From Lysobacter sp. yr284 (GTDB lineage Bacteria; Pseudomonadota; Gammaproteobacteria; Xanthomonadales; Xanthomonadaceae), in contig NZ_FNPT01000001.1 of assembly GCF_900107375.1 (NCBI RefSeq), positions 930,001 through 994,000 of the forward strand: a DNA stretch of 64,000 nt, given 5' to 3'. The notes beneath the pieces were generated by a model. The model was not told the DNA's origin, did no database searches, and saw only the letters and a program-made list of their open reading frames with translations. Numbering within the stretch: the stretch's first letter is position 1; each line of letters begins with the position of its first letter. The position numbers were made by a program, and so were the translations under genes. Positions 53,187-62,033 of this stretch are shown here, piece after piece.

Positions 53187-55214
53187 ATGGACTACGCGAT
53201 GCTGACCCTACGCCCGCTTGCCTGCGCCCTCGCCCTGAGCCTGATCGCCGGCCTGGCCTCGCCCGCCGCCGACGCCGCCAAGAAGAAGGCGCCCGCCAAG
53301 CCCAAGGCCCCGGCCGTCGCCAACGCCTGCACCGACTTCTACGGCAACGCCAACGCCGACTGGCTGCGCGCCAACCCGCTGGCCGGCAACGCCTCGGTCT
53401 CGGCGCTGGAGACCCTGGCCAACAACGCCCGCCGCCAGCAGCTGGAACTGCTCAACACCGCGATGACCGCGCCGCAGGGCAACGTGCAGAAGCTGCTCGG
53501 CGACTTCTGGGCCAGCGGCCTGGACGAGGCCGCGGTCGAACGCGACGGCTCGCAGCCGATCGCCCCGCTGCTGGGCCGCATCAACGCGATCAAGAAGTCC
53601 AAGGACATCCCGGCCTCGATCGCCGCCCTGCACCAGGTCGGCATCCCGGTGCTGTTCAACTTCGGCGCCGACATCGACCTGCAGGACCTGGAACGCCACA
53701 TCGGCTACTTCAGCCAGGGCGGCCTGGGCCTGCCCGACCCGGCCTACTACACCCGCACCGACAACGACACCCGCCAGCTGCTGGCGCAGTACAACGTCTA
53801 CGTGCAGAAGATCCTGACCCTGACCGGCACGCCGAAGGACAAGCTCGCCGCCGAGTCGCAGTTGGTGATCGACCTGGAAACCCGCCTGGCCCGCGCCTCC
53901 AAGCCGCTGGCCGACCTGCGCGATCCGCGCGCCAACTACGCGCCGGTCGCCACCAACACCCTGGGCAAGACCTACAAGCGCCTGCAGCTGGGCGATTTCC
54001 TCAAGGCCCAGGGCGTCAGCGACGACAGCGTGTCGATGGCCAACCCGGCGCTGTTCGCCGAGATGGACAAGCTGATCGACCAGCTCAAGCCCGAACAGTG
54101 GAAGACCTACCTGCGCTGGCGCATCGGCGACTCGATGGCGCCGTACCTGGCCAAGCCGTTCCGCGACGCCGAGTTCGACTTCCGCGGCAAGATCCTGCGC
54201 GGCCAGCGCGAGCAGCCGGCGCGCCCGCAGGCGGTGCTCGACGCGATCACCCTGGCCGCCGGCCCGATGGTCGGCCACGAGTACGCCGCGCGCTACCTGC
54301 CCGCCGCCACCGACCAGCGCGCCGAGCAGATCGCCCAACAGGTGCGCGACGCGCTGGGCAAGGCCATCGACGCCGACACCCGCTTCGGCGAGGCGGTCAA
54401 GAACGAGGCGCGGGCCAAGCTGGGCAAGCTCAAGATCGAGATCGGCACGCCCAAGCGCGACCTCGACTACACCGTGCAGCCGATGGGCCGCGGCAGCTTC
54501 GGCAGCAACATGCTGGTCGCCTCGACCTGGCGCCACCGCGAGGAAATGAAGCGGATCGGCCGCGGCAACGCCGACCGCCGCTGGGACGTGCTGCCGCAGG
54601 AGCCGTCGCTGGCCTACGACATCGCCCAGAACCGGCTGATCGTGACCGCGGCGATGCTGCAGGCGCCGGTGCTCGACATGAGCCGCCCGGAGTCCGCGCA
54701 GTACGGCTCCTTCGGCGCCCTGGTCGGCGCCGAGCTGACCCACGGCTTCGACAGCCGCGGCCGCTACGTCAACGCCAAGCAGGAAGTGCGCGACTGGTGG
54801 ACCCCGGCCGAAGTCTCGGCCTGGGACGCGCTCGCCGCGCGCGTGGCCGCGCAGTACAGCGCCGAATCCTGGCCGGGCCTGGGCTCGGTCAAGGTCAACG
54901 GCAACCAGGTGCGCGACGTCGCCGTCGCCGACCAGGCCGGCGTCGAACTGGCCTGGAGCGCGTACCGCGCCGCCCAGCCGGCCGCGAACAAGGACGCCAA
55001 CCAGTCCTTCTTCAAGGCCTGGGCCGGCGTGTGGGCGCAGCAGCTGAGTCCGGAAGCGGCGGCGCAGCGCGCAGCCTCGGGCATCCACGCCCCCGGCCAG
55101 TGGCGCACCAACCTGCCGCTGTCGAACCTGCCCGCGTTCGCCGAGGCTTACGCCTGCAAGGCCGGCACCGCGATGACGCGCAAGGCCGACCAGCAGATCA
55201 AGGTTTTTCCCTGA
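53187..55214 (+). CDS. Catalytically degenerate M13 peptidase homologue (paralogue 3)
   Basis: The 675-residue protein (ATG 53199 is an alternative start) has a signal peptide (LACALALSLIAGLASPAADA) but no lipobox. Alignment by eye with paralogues 1 and 2 holds along the length (CTDFYGNANADWLRANPLAG; LSNLPAFAEAYACKAGTAMT). The active site is lost: HExxH reads AELTH (A515, H519), the third zinc ligand region GENIADLGG reads RDVAVADQAG (E replaced by V578), and NAYY is LAYD. With two of three zinc ligands gone it cannot be a normal M13 enzyme. It may be an inhibitor, chaperone or binding partner of its active paralogues. A terminator follows. Confidence 0.9.
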   Translation: MDYAMLTLRPLACALALSLIAGLASPAADAAKKKAPAKPKAPAVANACTDFYGNANADWLRANPLAGNASVSALETLANNARRQQLELLNTAMTAPQGNVQKLLGDFWASGLDEAAVERDGSQPIAPLLGRINAIKKSKDIPASIAALHQVGIPVLFNFGADIDLQDLERHIGYFSQGGLGLPDPAYYTRTDNDTRQLLAQYNVYVQKILTLTGTPKDKLAAESQLVIDLETRLARASKPLADLRDPRANYAPVATNTLGKTYKRLQLGDFLKAQGVSDDSVSMANPALFAEMDKLIDQLKPEQWKTYLRWRIGDSMAPYLAKPFRDAEFDFRGKILRGQREQPARPQAVLDAITLAAGPMVGHEYAARYLPAATDQRAEQIAQQVRDALGKAIDADTRFGEAVKNEARAKLGKLKIEIGTPKRDLDYTVQPMGRGSFGSNMLVASTWRHREEMKRIGRGNADRRWDVLPQEPSLAYDIAQNRLIVTAAMLQAPVLDMSRPESAQYGSFGALVGAELTHGFDSRGRYVNAKQEVRDWWTPAEVSAWDALAARVAAQYSAESWPGLGSVKVNGNQVRDVAVADQAGVELAWSAYRAAQPAANKDANQSFFKAWAGVWAQQLSPEAAAQRAASGIHAPGQWRTNLPLSNLPAFAEAYACKAGTAMTRKADQQIKVFP

Positions 55215-55239
55215 TCGCGGCATCCAGGCATGAGCGATG

Positions 55240-55267
55240 AAAAAGCCCGGCGCCTGCCGGGCTTTTT
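55240..55267 (+). terminator. Intrinsic terminator after M13 paralogue 3
   Basis: A 12-bp stem (aaaaagcccggc / gccgggcttttt) has a 4-base loop. The T run lies about 25 bases after the stop codon. Because of its symmetry it could also act on the minus strand. Confidence 0.92.
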
Positions 55268-55411
55268 CTTTGCGGCGGCCTCCGACGGCGCCGATGTCGC
55301 GCCGCCTCCCGCAGCCGCGGCGCGAGCCGCGAGCAACCGCAAAGATTCGCGCAAGCGCCATTGCCGAAGCCCGGCCAACCGGCGCAGCGCGCAGCCCGCG
55401 CCACGCGAAGG

Positions 55412-55511
55412 TTTTTGTAGGAGCGCAGCGAGCCGCGACCGCGACGATGTAGCCACGACGCAGCGTTCGGCGCAGTGCTTTGGCGCGTTCGCGGCTCGCG
55501 CCGCGCCTACA
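55412..55511. repeat. Inverted pair of family-3 repeats (tttttgtaggagcg-type)
   Basis: Left arm 55412-55441 reads tttttgtaggagcgcagcga followed by gccgcgacc. The opposed right arm ends gcggctcgcgccgcgcctac at about 55489-55511. This third repeat family appears once in the window. Confidence 0.7.
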
Positions 55512-55526
55512 CGGGACTGCGCAACC

Positions 55527-58334
55527 TCACCCCAGCCGCGCGCTGCGCACCTGCGAGGTCTCCGTCGCGATCGCCATCGCCCGGCCCTCGTCGTCGAACA
55601 GCACCAGCCGGTCGGACTGCTCGCGCGCGCGCAGCCGCGCCTGCGGCCAGTCGATCCGCGCCACGCAGCGCGCGAGTTCGTCGTTGCCGCGGCGGATCAG
55701 GTAGGCGCGCATCCGGTAGGCGCCGTGCAGCAGCACCAGGAAGCCGCGCGCCAGCGGGATCAGCGAGCTTTCGCACTCGCCGCTGCCCGGCTCCGGCGGT
55801 TCCAGGTCGATCGCGCAGGGGCGGCCGTTGAAGCGGAACGAGACGCGCACGCCGCCGTCGTCGTTGGCGCCGGTGGCGAGATCGGCGACGGTGTTGTGCG
55901 GGTCCAGCAGCATCCAGCCGTGCGCCGGCACTTCGACCGGTTCGCGCGAGACCAGCGCGCGGTTGGGATGGGTGCGGTAGTGCCAGACCGTGGTGGCGCC
56001 GCGGCCGGCGACCAGGAACAGTTCGTCGTGGCGCAGGAACCGCGCCTGGACGATGTCGCCGCCGAGGTCGCCGACGCTCCACAGCACCTGCAGCGGCCGT
56101 CCGCCCTCGCCGACCGGGCCGGCGTCGAAGGCGACGATGCGCTGGCCCGACACCGCCGCCCAGGCGACGCCGTCGAAGCGGTCGGCGAAGAACTGCAGCG
56201 GCAACGCGCCGAGGTCTTCGATGCGGTGTCCGGTCAGGTCGAGCCGGGCGATGCGCCAGACCGATTCGCGCCGCGCCAGCGCCAGCGCGACCTCGCCGCT
56301 GTCGCCGATCACCAGCCGGTGCGCGGGCACCGCGTAGCGCCTGAGGCAGCGCCCGGCGGCATCGAACATCGCCGCGCCGGCCTCGCCGAACGCGGCCAGC
56401 CAGCGGCCTTCGCCGAGCGCGGCCAGGTCCAGCGGCGCCTGCAGGCCGGGGTCGGCGTGCATGCTCGCCTGCAGCGTCGCGCGCCGTTCCCACAGCGGCA
56501 GCGCCGGCGGCGCCGGCGGCACGCCCCACGCGGGCAGGTCGGCGTCGAGCCAGGGATCGGCGGCGAGCATGCGGATGCGGTCGAGCTGGGCGCGTTCGAG
56601 CGCGTTGGCGCCGCTGGCGCGATCGGCCGCCAGCGCCGGCAACGCGCGCGCGGCCATCCGCGCCAGCGCGTCGTTGCGCTGGGCGTGCGCGATCGTCGCC
56701 AGGGCCAGGCCGAGCGCTTCGCGCGGCGCGGCCGGCGCGTCCGGGTCGGCCAGTTCGGCGACGCGCCCGGCGTAGTGCTGCAAGGTGTCGGGCAGCAGCG
56801 CGGCGCGGCGCACCAGCGCGCGCGCCGACAGTTCGGCGCCGCCGGCCTCGGCGGTCTGCAGCCAGCGCCCGGCCTGTTCGCGCGAATCCGGGTCCGGCCA
56901 TACCGCTTCCACCGCTTCCAGCCAGCGCCCTTGCGCGGCCAGCGCGCGGCCCCATTCGCGGCGCAGGCCGCGCGCCTGCGCGCGGTGCCCGGACCCGCCT
57001 TCCAGCAGCGCCAGCGCCGTGGCGAAGGCGTTGTCGCGGCGCGCCACCAGCACCGCGCGTTCGGGATCGCCGGCCAGCATCAGCAGGCGGATGATGGCGT
57101 CGGCCGGCATGTCCCAGCCCAGCGCCAGCTCCGCCGCCTGCGCCGCGCGTCCGTGCTTGACCAGGTAATCCAGCGCTTCCTGGCGCGCGTTGAGCAGTTC
57201 GGCCAGCACGAACACCGCTTCGTCGATCTTGCCCGCGCCGTCGAGCCGCTCGAACGCGCGGCGGTAGCGCTGGCGCAGCAGCTCGCGGATGTCGTCGCCG
57301 GCGCCGATGCTCGAGCCGGCGCTGCGCTGCGTGCTCAGGCTGAAGTCGTCGCGGCGGCCGGGCGTGCCGAAGGACTGGCCGAGCGAATCGGCGCTGTCGC
57401 CGTCGATCGGCAGGGCATGGCGCAAGGCTTCCAGCGTGTCGCCATGGTCGAACTGTTCCAGCAGCCGGCGCAGGTACGCGCCCTGGCGCAGGCCGATCAG
57501 GCGCGCCGCACCGCTGGCCGCGGCCATGCGCGCGAGCGCGGCGCGCCAGCGCTGCGGCAGCGCGCGGCGGCGGCGCGCGGCGATGCCGCCGGCGGAAGCG
57601 GACGGCGCCGCATCGGCGCCGCCGCCGAATTCGAATCCGAATCCACCGCCAACACCGCCGCCGCCGAAGCCGACGCCCAGCCCGGGAAACCGGCGCAACA
57701 GCCACGCCGCGGCGCCGTCGCGCACGCCGGTCGCGCGTTCCATCAGCCCCGGCGTGCCGTCGCCGGCGTCGTCGCGGTTGCGGCCCAGCGCGCGCAGGAA
57801 GCGCTGGCGCTCCTCGCTCGGCGGCGCGATGCGTTCGCCGAGCAGTTCGCGCACCGCCTTGCCGGCGATCTTGTCCGGCTGCAACTTGGGCAGCGCGCGG
57901 TCGCAGGCGAAGGTGTCGTGCAGGGCGTAGTCGTCGAGTTCGATCGCCAGCGACGGATCCAGCGCCTCGCCGTCGGCCAGATCCAGCGCCAGCAAGTGTC
58001 CGCCCAACACCAGGCGCACGTCGGCCGGCGCCAGGCCTTCGCGTTCGCGCGCGGTCAGCGGGCCGGCGTAGAGCCCGTGCGCGCCGATCCGGCACAGCGG
58101 CGTGCCGCCGGCGGCGTCGCAATGCAGCGAGCGTTCGGCCTCGAAGCGCAGCAGGTCGCCGCGGGCCGGGCCGCGGTCGAAGCGCCAGGCGCGGCAGCCC
58201 GGCGCCCACCAGCGCAACAGGCGCTCGCCGCGCTGCTGCGCGCCGAGCAGGTCCGCCGGCAGCCACAGGCCGGCCACGGCCTGCTGGCCGCGCCACACCG
58301 GATACCGCACCTGCGCGCCCTGCGTGTCACTCAT
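55527..58334 (-). CDS. Large bpX6-like protein of a MoxR-vWA-beta-propeller system
   Basis: The 935-residue protein begins with a ~170-residue region like the bpX6 domain (YPVWRGQQAVAGLWLPADLL, CDAAGGTPLCRIGAHGLYAG, LVLGGHLLALDLADGEALDP). A linker with a striking glycine-rich tract follows (GLGVGFGGGGVGGGFGFEFG, ~225-245). A helical repeat region (~300-560) looks like tandem alpha repeats (YLVKHGRAAQAAELALGWDM, LLEGGSGHRAQARGLRREWG). The C-terminal ~330 residues are beta-propeller-like (WLAAFGEAGAAMFDAAGRCL, VAWAAVSGQRIVAFDAGPVG, VWHYRTHPNRALVSREPVEV). Its start overlaps the end of the vWA-propeller gene by 8 bp. Cytoplasmic. Probably the large scaffold or effector of the system. Confidence 0.8.
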   Translation of the reverse strand: MSDTQGAQVRYPVWRGQQAVAGLWLPADLLGAQQRGERLLRWWAPGCRAWRFDRGPARGDLLRFEAERSLHCDAAGGTPLCRIGAHGLYAGPLTAREREGLAPADVRLVLGGHLLALDLADGEALDPSLAIELDDYALHDTFACDRALPKLQPDKIAGKAVRELLGERIAPPSEERQRFLRALGRNRDDAGDGTPGLMERATGVRDGAAAWLLRRFPGLGVGFGGGGVGGGFGFEFGGGADAAPSASAGGIAARRRRALPQRWRAALARMAAASGAARLIGLRQGAYLRRLLEQFDHGDTLEALRHALPIDGDSADSLGQSFGTPGRRDDFSLSTQRSAGSSIGAGDDIRELLRQRYRRAFERLDGAGKIDEAVFVLAELLNARQEALDYLVKHGRAAQAAELALGWDMPADAIIRLLMLAGDPERAVLVARRDNAFATALALLEGGSGHRAQARGLRREWGRALAAQGRWLEAVEAVWPDPDSREQAGRWLQTAEAGGAELSARALVRRAALLPDTLQHYAGRVAELADPDAPAAPREALGLALATIAHAQRNDALARMAARALPALAADRASGANALERAQLDRIRMLAADPWLDADLPAWGVPPAPPALPLWERRATLQASMHADPGLQAPLDLAALGEGRWLAAFGEAGAAMFDAAGRCLRRYAVPAHRLVIGDSGEVALALARRESVWRIARLDLTGHRIEDLGALPLQFFADRFDGVAWAAVSGQRIVAFDAGPVGEGGRPLQVLWSVGDLGGDIVQARFLRHDELFLVAGRGATTVWHYRTHPNRALVSREPVEVPAHGWMLLDPHNTVADLATGANDDGGVRVSFRFNGRPCAIDLEPPEPGSGECESSLIPLARGFLVLLHGAYRMRAYLIRRGNDELARCVARIDWPQARLRAREQSDRLVLFDDEGRAMAIATETSQVRSARLG

Positions 58335-60201
58335 CTGCGCTCCCCCCGGCGTAGATCGTGGTGCCGGCGCCGCGTTCGTGCAACACCACCAGACGGCCGT
58401 CGAGGTCGACCAGGGCGATGGTCTCGCCGCCGCCGGCGACGCTGCCGACGCTGAGCCGGGTCGCCGATTGGTACAGGGTGCGGCGTTCTTTCTCGCCGAT
58501 CGCCAGCAGCGCGGTGCGGTCGGGGTTGATCGCGATCAACGCGGCCGCGCCTTCGGGCGCGGCGTCGACCCCGATCACCTTCCACTCGCTCGGCAGGATG
58601 ATCTCGAAATCGGCGGTCTTGTCCTGGTCCAGCCACTGCAGCACGCGCCACAGGCCGGCGCGATCGCCGCCGTGGCCGCCGATGCGCAACTCCACCGCGG
58701 CGGTGCGCAGGTAGCGACGGTCGACGCGCTCGGCGTGCAGCCAGCCCGACACCGGCGTGCCCGCGCATTCGGCCTTGGCCAGCACCTGCCCGCCGAATCC
58801 GGCGCGGGTGCAGCAGACCTGCAGTTCGTTCTCGCGCACGCGCAGGTAGTCGGCCCAGGCGCCGTTCATCGGCACGAACGCCAGCACGTTCTCCGAGTAC
58901 GGCCCGTTGCCGAAACTGGCCGCGCGCGCGGCGTTCGGCTCCTGGCGCCAGCGCCACAGCTTGCCGCCGGCCAGCATCAGCAGTTCCGCCGGCGGCGAGG
59001 CGTCGTGGGCCTGGCGCTCGGGCTGCACCCGCGCCAGCGGCAGCCAGCGGCCCTGGCCGGGCGCGCTGTTGAGTTCGTCGGGACGGTCGCCGTGGCTGAA
59101 GCCGCTCAGCGACCAAAACACCAACCCCGCCGCGCTCGGCACCGCGCCGCCGAACTGGTGCTTGTGGATCGTCGCCGCCAGCAACGAGCGCGCCGAGCCC
59201 CAGCGCACCAGGCTCGGCGCGCCGAGCCGGCGCTTGCCGCTCAGGCGCTGCACATAGGCCGCGGCGTCGTCGAGCAGCGGCACCGCCACGTCGTGGCCGT
59301 CGGCCGAGAACAGCGGCGGCTGCTTGAGCGAGATCCGCTGCGGCAAGCGCACGATCCGCACCGGGCCGTCATGCTCGATCGCCGGCGCCAGCGCGGACGC
59401 GCGCGCCAGCACGAACTGCCCGCGCAGCAAGCGCGTCGCGCGCGCGGGATCGGGCAAGGCCAGCCTCGCCTCGCGCCGCGCCCGCGCCGCGCTCACCGTC
59501 ACCGCCAGTTCGCCCGCCTCCGCCGCGCCGATGCCGACCCGATGGCCGAGCCCGTGGCCCGGCCCCGGCGCGCCGATCGACCAGCGCTCGCCCGGGCTCG
59601 GCTCCAGCGCGTCCAGGTGCTGCGCCCATTGTCGTTCCAGCGCCGCGCGCGCCTGCGCCGAGCCGGCATGGCCGGCGTCGGCGCGGAACCGCCATGCGCG
59701 CGCATCCAGCAGTTCGCGCAGGCGCTGCGCCGAATCGGCTTCGTGCAGTTCGCCGGGAACGCCGAGCACGCCCCACGCGAACCGCGCCCGCGCCGCCTGC
59801 GCGCGCTGCGCCAGCAGGATCCACAAGGCCAGGTGCAGCAGCCGCGGCGCGCCGAGCTGGGCCGGGCCGCTGTCGAACACCGCCACGGTCAGCGCGTCGG
59901 CCTGGCGCGCGACCAGCTTCGGGCTCAGGAACAGGTGCTCGCCGCCGGCGGCGCGGCGGTCGAATTCTTCCGGCGCGGCGTCGGCCAGCGCCCACTCGCT
60001 CAGCAGCAGGCGCTCGTAACTGCCGCGCCGGCGCAGGTCGTCGATGCCTTCGGGTTCCAGTTCGCCGCGCTGCGCGCGCAGGCGGAACGCGCCCAGCAGC
60101 GGATGCAGGCGCAGCAACAGTTCGCCGAGCGCGCCGGCCAGGTCCGGATCGAACCAATCCAGCCAGGGCCGCCAGGGCGCCAGGGTCGCGGGCAGGCGCA
60201 T
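58327..60201 (-). CDS. vWA-like/beta-propeller fusion protein of the MoxR system
   Basis: The 624-residue protein begins with MRLPATLAPWRPWLDWFDPD. A Rossmann-like vWA-type domain follows, with the strand LTVAVFDSGPAQLGAPRLLH. The aspartate (D110) is followed by SGP, not the canonical DxSxS of a MIDAS site, so metal-dependent ligand binding may be altered. From ~260 to the end it is a beta-propeller (LLMLAGGKLWRWRQ, ENVLAFVPMNGAWADYLRVR, TIALVDLDGRLVVLHERGAG). The gene lies four bases downstream of the bpX5-like gene and overlaps bpX6. In MoxR systems a vWA protein delivers or activates client complexes for the ATPase. Confidence 0.82.
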   Translation of the reverse strand: MRLPATLAPWRPWLDWFDPDLAGALGELLLRLHPLLGAFRLRAQRGELEPEGIDDLRRRGSYERLLLSEWALADAAPEEFDRRAAGGEHLFLSPKLVARQADALTVAVFDSGPAQLGAPRLLHLALWILLAQRAQAARARFAWGVLGVPGELHEADSAQRLRELLDARAWRFRADAGHAGSAQARAALERQWAQHLDALEPSPGERWSIGAPGPGHGLGHRVGIGAAEAGELAVTVSAARARREARLALPDPARATRLLRGQFVLARASALAPAIEHDGPVRIVRLPQRISLKQPPLFSADGHDVAVPLLDDAAAYVQRLSGKRRLGAPSLVRWGSARSLLAATIHKHQFGGAVPSAAGLVFWSLSGFSHGDRPDELNSAPGQGRWLPLARVQPERQAHDASPPAELLMLAGGKLWRWRQEPNAARAASFGNGPYSENVLAFVPMNGAWADYLRVRENELQVCCTRAGFGGQVLAKAECAGTPVSGWLHAERVDRRYLRTAAVELRIGGHGGDRAGLWRVLQWLDQDKTADFEIILPSEWKVIGVDAAPEGAAALIAINPDRTALLAIGEKERRTLYQSATRLSVGSVAGGGETIALVDLDGRLVVLHERGAGTTIYAGGSADE

Positions 60202-60205
60202 GCGC

Positions 60206-60625
60206 TCAGTCCTGCCAGCGCGCGCGGATCTGCGCGATCAGTTCGTCGCTGGCCGGCAGCGCGCGGTGCAGCGGCACCAGTTGCGCCGGCTCGCGCAGCA
60301 TCAGCAGCGGCGATTGCCGATGCCGCCGCGCCAGCGCGCGCTGCAGCAGGTCCAGCGGCAACTGCGGGCGTTGCGTGGTCGGCAGCCACAGCGCCGGCGC
60401 GGGTTCGCGCGGGGCGATGTAGAGCACGCCCTCGCACCACGGCAGCGCCTCGGCCGGGCCGGTCGCGACCAGCACGTCGGCATTGGCGCTCAGCGCGAGC
60501 GCGCCGCGCCGCGCCGGCTCCAGCGCCTGCACCGCGGCCAGCAGCGCGCGCGAGACGGCGCGGCCGACGCCGGCCGCGCCCTGCGGCGGCGGCGGTTCCG
60601 GCTCCGGGCCCCACGACCACTTCAT
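60206..60625 (-). CDS. Small bpX5-like protein of the MoxR system
   Basis: The 139-residue protein starts MKWSWGPEPEPPPPQGAAGV. Its sequence GVLYIAPREPAPALWLPTTQ and PLDLLQRALARRHRQSPLLM resemble the bpX5 family associated with MoxR-vWA-propeller operons. It has a proline-rich N-terminus and no signal peptide or membrane helix. Its ATG overlaps the MoxR stop codon (ATGA), so it is made in step with the ATPase. The bpX5 assignment is by pattern recognition and could be wrong. Confidence 0.7.
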   Translation of the reverse strand: MKWSWGPEPEPPPPQGAAGVGRAVSRALLAAVQALEPARRGALALSANADVLVATGPAEALPWCEGVLYIAPREPAPALWLPTTQRPQLPLDLLQRALARRHRQSPLLMLREPAQLVPLHRALPASDELIAQIRARWQD

Positions 60626-61764
60626 GCCGCCGCCGACACCCGCTCGGCCAGGCGCGCGCGTTCGCCGGCCAGTTCGGCCGGCAGCGCGTCGGCGTCGAAG
60701 TTGGCGTCGATCTCGCGCAGCAAGGCCTCGGCGATCGTGACCGCGCCGGGCGCATCGGCGGGGCCGGCCAGGCAAGCGCGCGCGGCTTCGAGCAGGCGCG
60801 CGACCCGCGACACCGGCTGCAGCGCGGCATGCTCGACCGCCGCGCGCAGGGTCGGGTTGGCCGCGGCGGCGAGCGAATCGCGCAGCACGTCCTGCGCCGC
60901 CACCTGCGCCTCGCGCGTGGGCAGCACGTAGAACAGCGGCCACAGGTCGGCTTCGGTGGCGTGGTCGCGCCCGGCCAGCACCGCGGCCGCGGCGATCAGG
61001 CGCTGGGCCTTGACGATGCGCCGGTCCGACAGGCTCAGACCGGCGCCGCGCAGCTTGCGGATCGCATCGGCCAGCGCGCCGCGCGCGCGCTCCATCGCCA
61101 CCGCCGGCACCCGCCGGCTGAGTTCGTCGATGTCGCTCAGTTCGGCCTGGTGCGACAGGGCCAGGCGCTCGGCCTGCCAGCCGCCGGCCAGCAGGGCTTC
61201 GAGCTGGTGGTCCGGCACCGGCTCGACGAACAGGTGCAGCAGGAAGCGGTCGGCGAAGGCGGCCAGCGACTCGTCGTCGGGCAGTGCGTTGGACGCGCCG
61301 ACGCAGACCCGCAGCGGGCACGCGATCTGGGTGTGGCCGCGGCGGAAGCGGCGCTCGTTGAGCACGCCCAGCAAGGTGTTGAGGATCGCGGTCGAGCCGA
61401 GGAACACTTCGTCGAGGAAGGCGACTTCGGCCTCCGGCAGCATGCCGCTGACGTCGGTCTCGACCACGCCCTCGCGCAGCCGGCGCAGGTCGACCGGGCC
61501 GAACAGTTCCGACGGCTCGGTGAAGCGGCCCAGCAGGTACTCGAAGTAGCGCCCGCCCAGCGCCGCGGCGACCCGCCGCACCACCGCGCTCTTGGCGGTG
61601 CCGGGCGGGCCGAGGATCAGCAGATGCTCCTGCGCGACCGCCGCCAGCACGATCAATTCGGCCAGTTGCTCGCGCTCGATCAGGCCGGTGGTGGCCGCAT
61701 GCACGGCATCGCGGACGCGGGCCGCGGCGTGGTGCGCGGCGGAGGCTTCGGAACTGGAAGTCAT
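60622..61764 (-). CDS. MoxR-type AAA+ ATPase
   Basis: The ATG at 61764 gives 380 residues. The AAA+ core has Walker A LGPPGTAKS (52-59), MoxR-specific ELFGPVDLRRLREG, Walker B VAFLDEVFLG (D118, E119), and LNTLLGVLNERRFRRG with the sensor region GASNALPDDESLAAFADRFL. The C-terminal lid (SDRRIVKAQRLIAAAAVLAG) is normal, and an extra ~90-residue helical tail is present. MoxR ATPases act as chaperone-like machines with vWA partners. It is the first gene of a four-gene operon with the bpX5-like, vWA-propeller and bpX6-like genes. An in-frame upstream extension is arginine/alanine-rich and rejected. Confidence 0.94.
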   Translation of the reverse strand: MTSSSEASAAHHAAARVRDAVHAATTGLIEREQLAELIVLAAVAQEHLLILGPPGTAKSAVVRRVAAALGGRYFEYLLGRFTEPSELFGPVDLRRLREGVVETDVSGMLPEAEVAFLDEVFLGSTAILNTLLGVLNERRFRRGHTQIACPLRVCVGASNALPDDESLAAFADRFLLHLFVEPVPDHQLEALLAGGWQAERLALSHQAELSDIDELSRRVPAVAMERARGALADAIRKLRGAGLSLSDRRIVKAQRLIAAAAVLAGRDHATEADLWPLFYVLPTREAQVAAQDVLRDSLAAAANPTLRAAVEHAALQPVSRVARLLEAARACLAGPADAPGAVTIAEALLREIDANFDADALPAELAGERARLAERVSAAA

Positions 61765-62033
61765 GGCGGGAGCGGCCTGGGTCCTTGGCGGCGCGCGCGC
61801 GGCGGCGTTGCCGGCGCGGCGGGCGGGCGTGGAATCGGTAAGGGGTCGGCCGCGCGCGGGTGCCGCGGCCACAGCGCGCACTGTAGGCGCGGGCCGCGCG
61901 AAACCGCAACTGCGGTCGCGTTAGGATCGTGAGCGGCGCAGCGCTCGCGCGCCGTCGCCGCTGCGCGCGGCGGTTGGTTACCCTATCGCTCCCCTGCTCC
62001 ATCAACCCGCCTCGCCGCGGCCCGGATGTCGCC
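61765..62033. promoter_or_regulatory. Divergent promoter region between the two halves of the MoxR/AAA system
   Basis: The 269 bases separate the MoxR operon (leftward) from the Cdc48-like AAA operon (rightward). The two divergent operons thus share one control region. The sequence is GC-rich and I could not identify -10/-35 boxes or operator repeats. Open frames across it are low-quality. Confidence 0.5.

Larger units (their letters stand above)
55215..55526. other. Intergenic region between M13 paralogue 3 and the bpX6-like gene
   Basis: The convergent gap holds the hairpin terminator at 55240 and a pair of opposed family-3 repeats (55412-55441, 55489-55511) carrying the tttttgtaggagcg core. 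No gene is visible. Confidence 0.55.
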
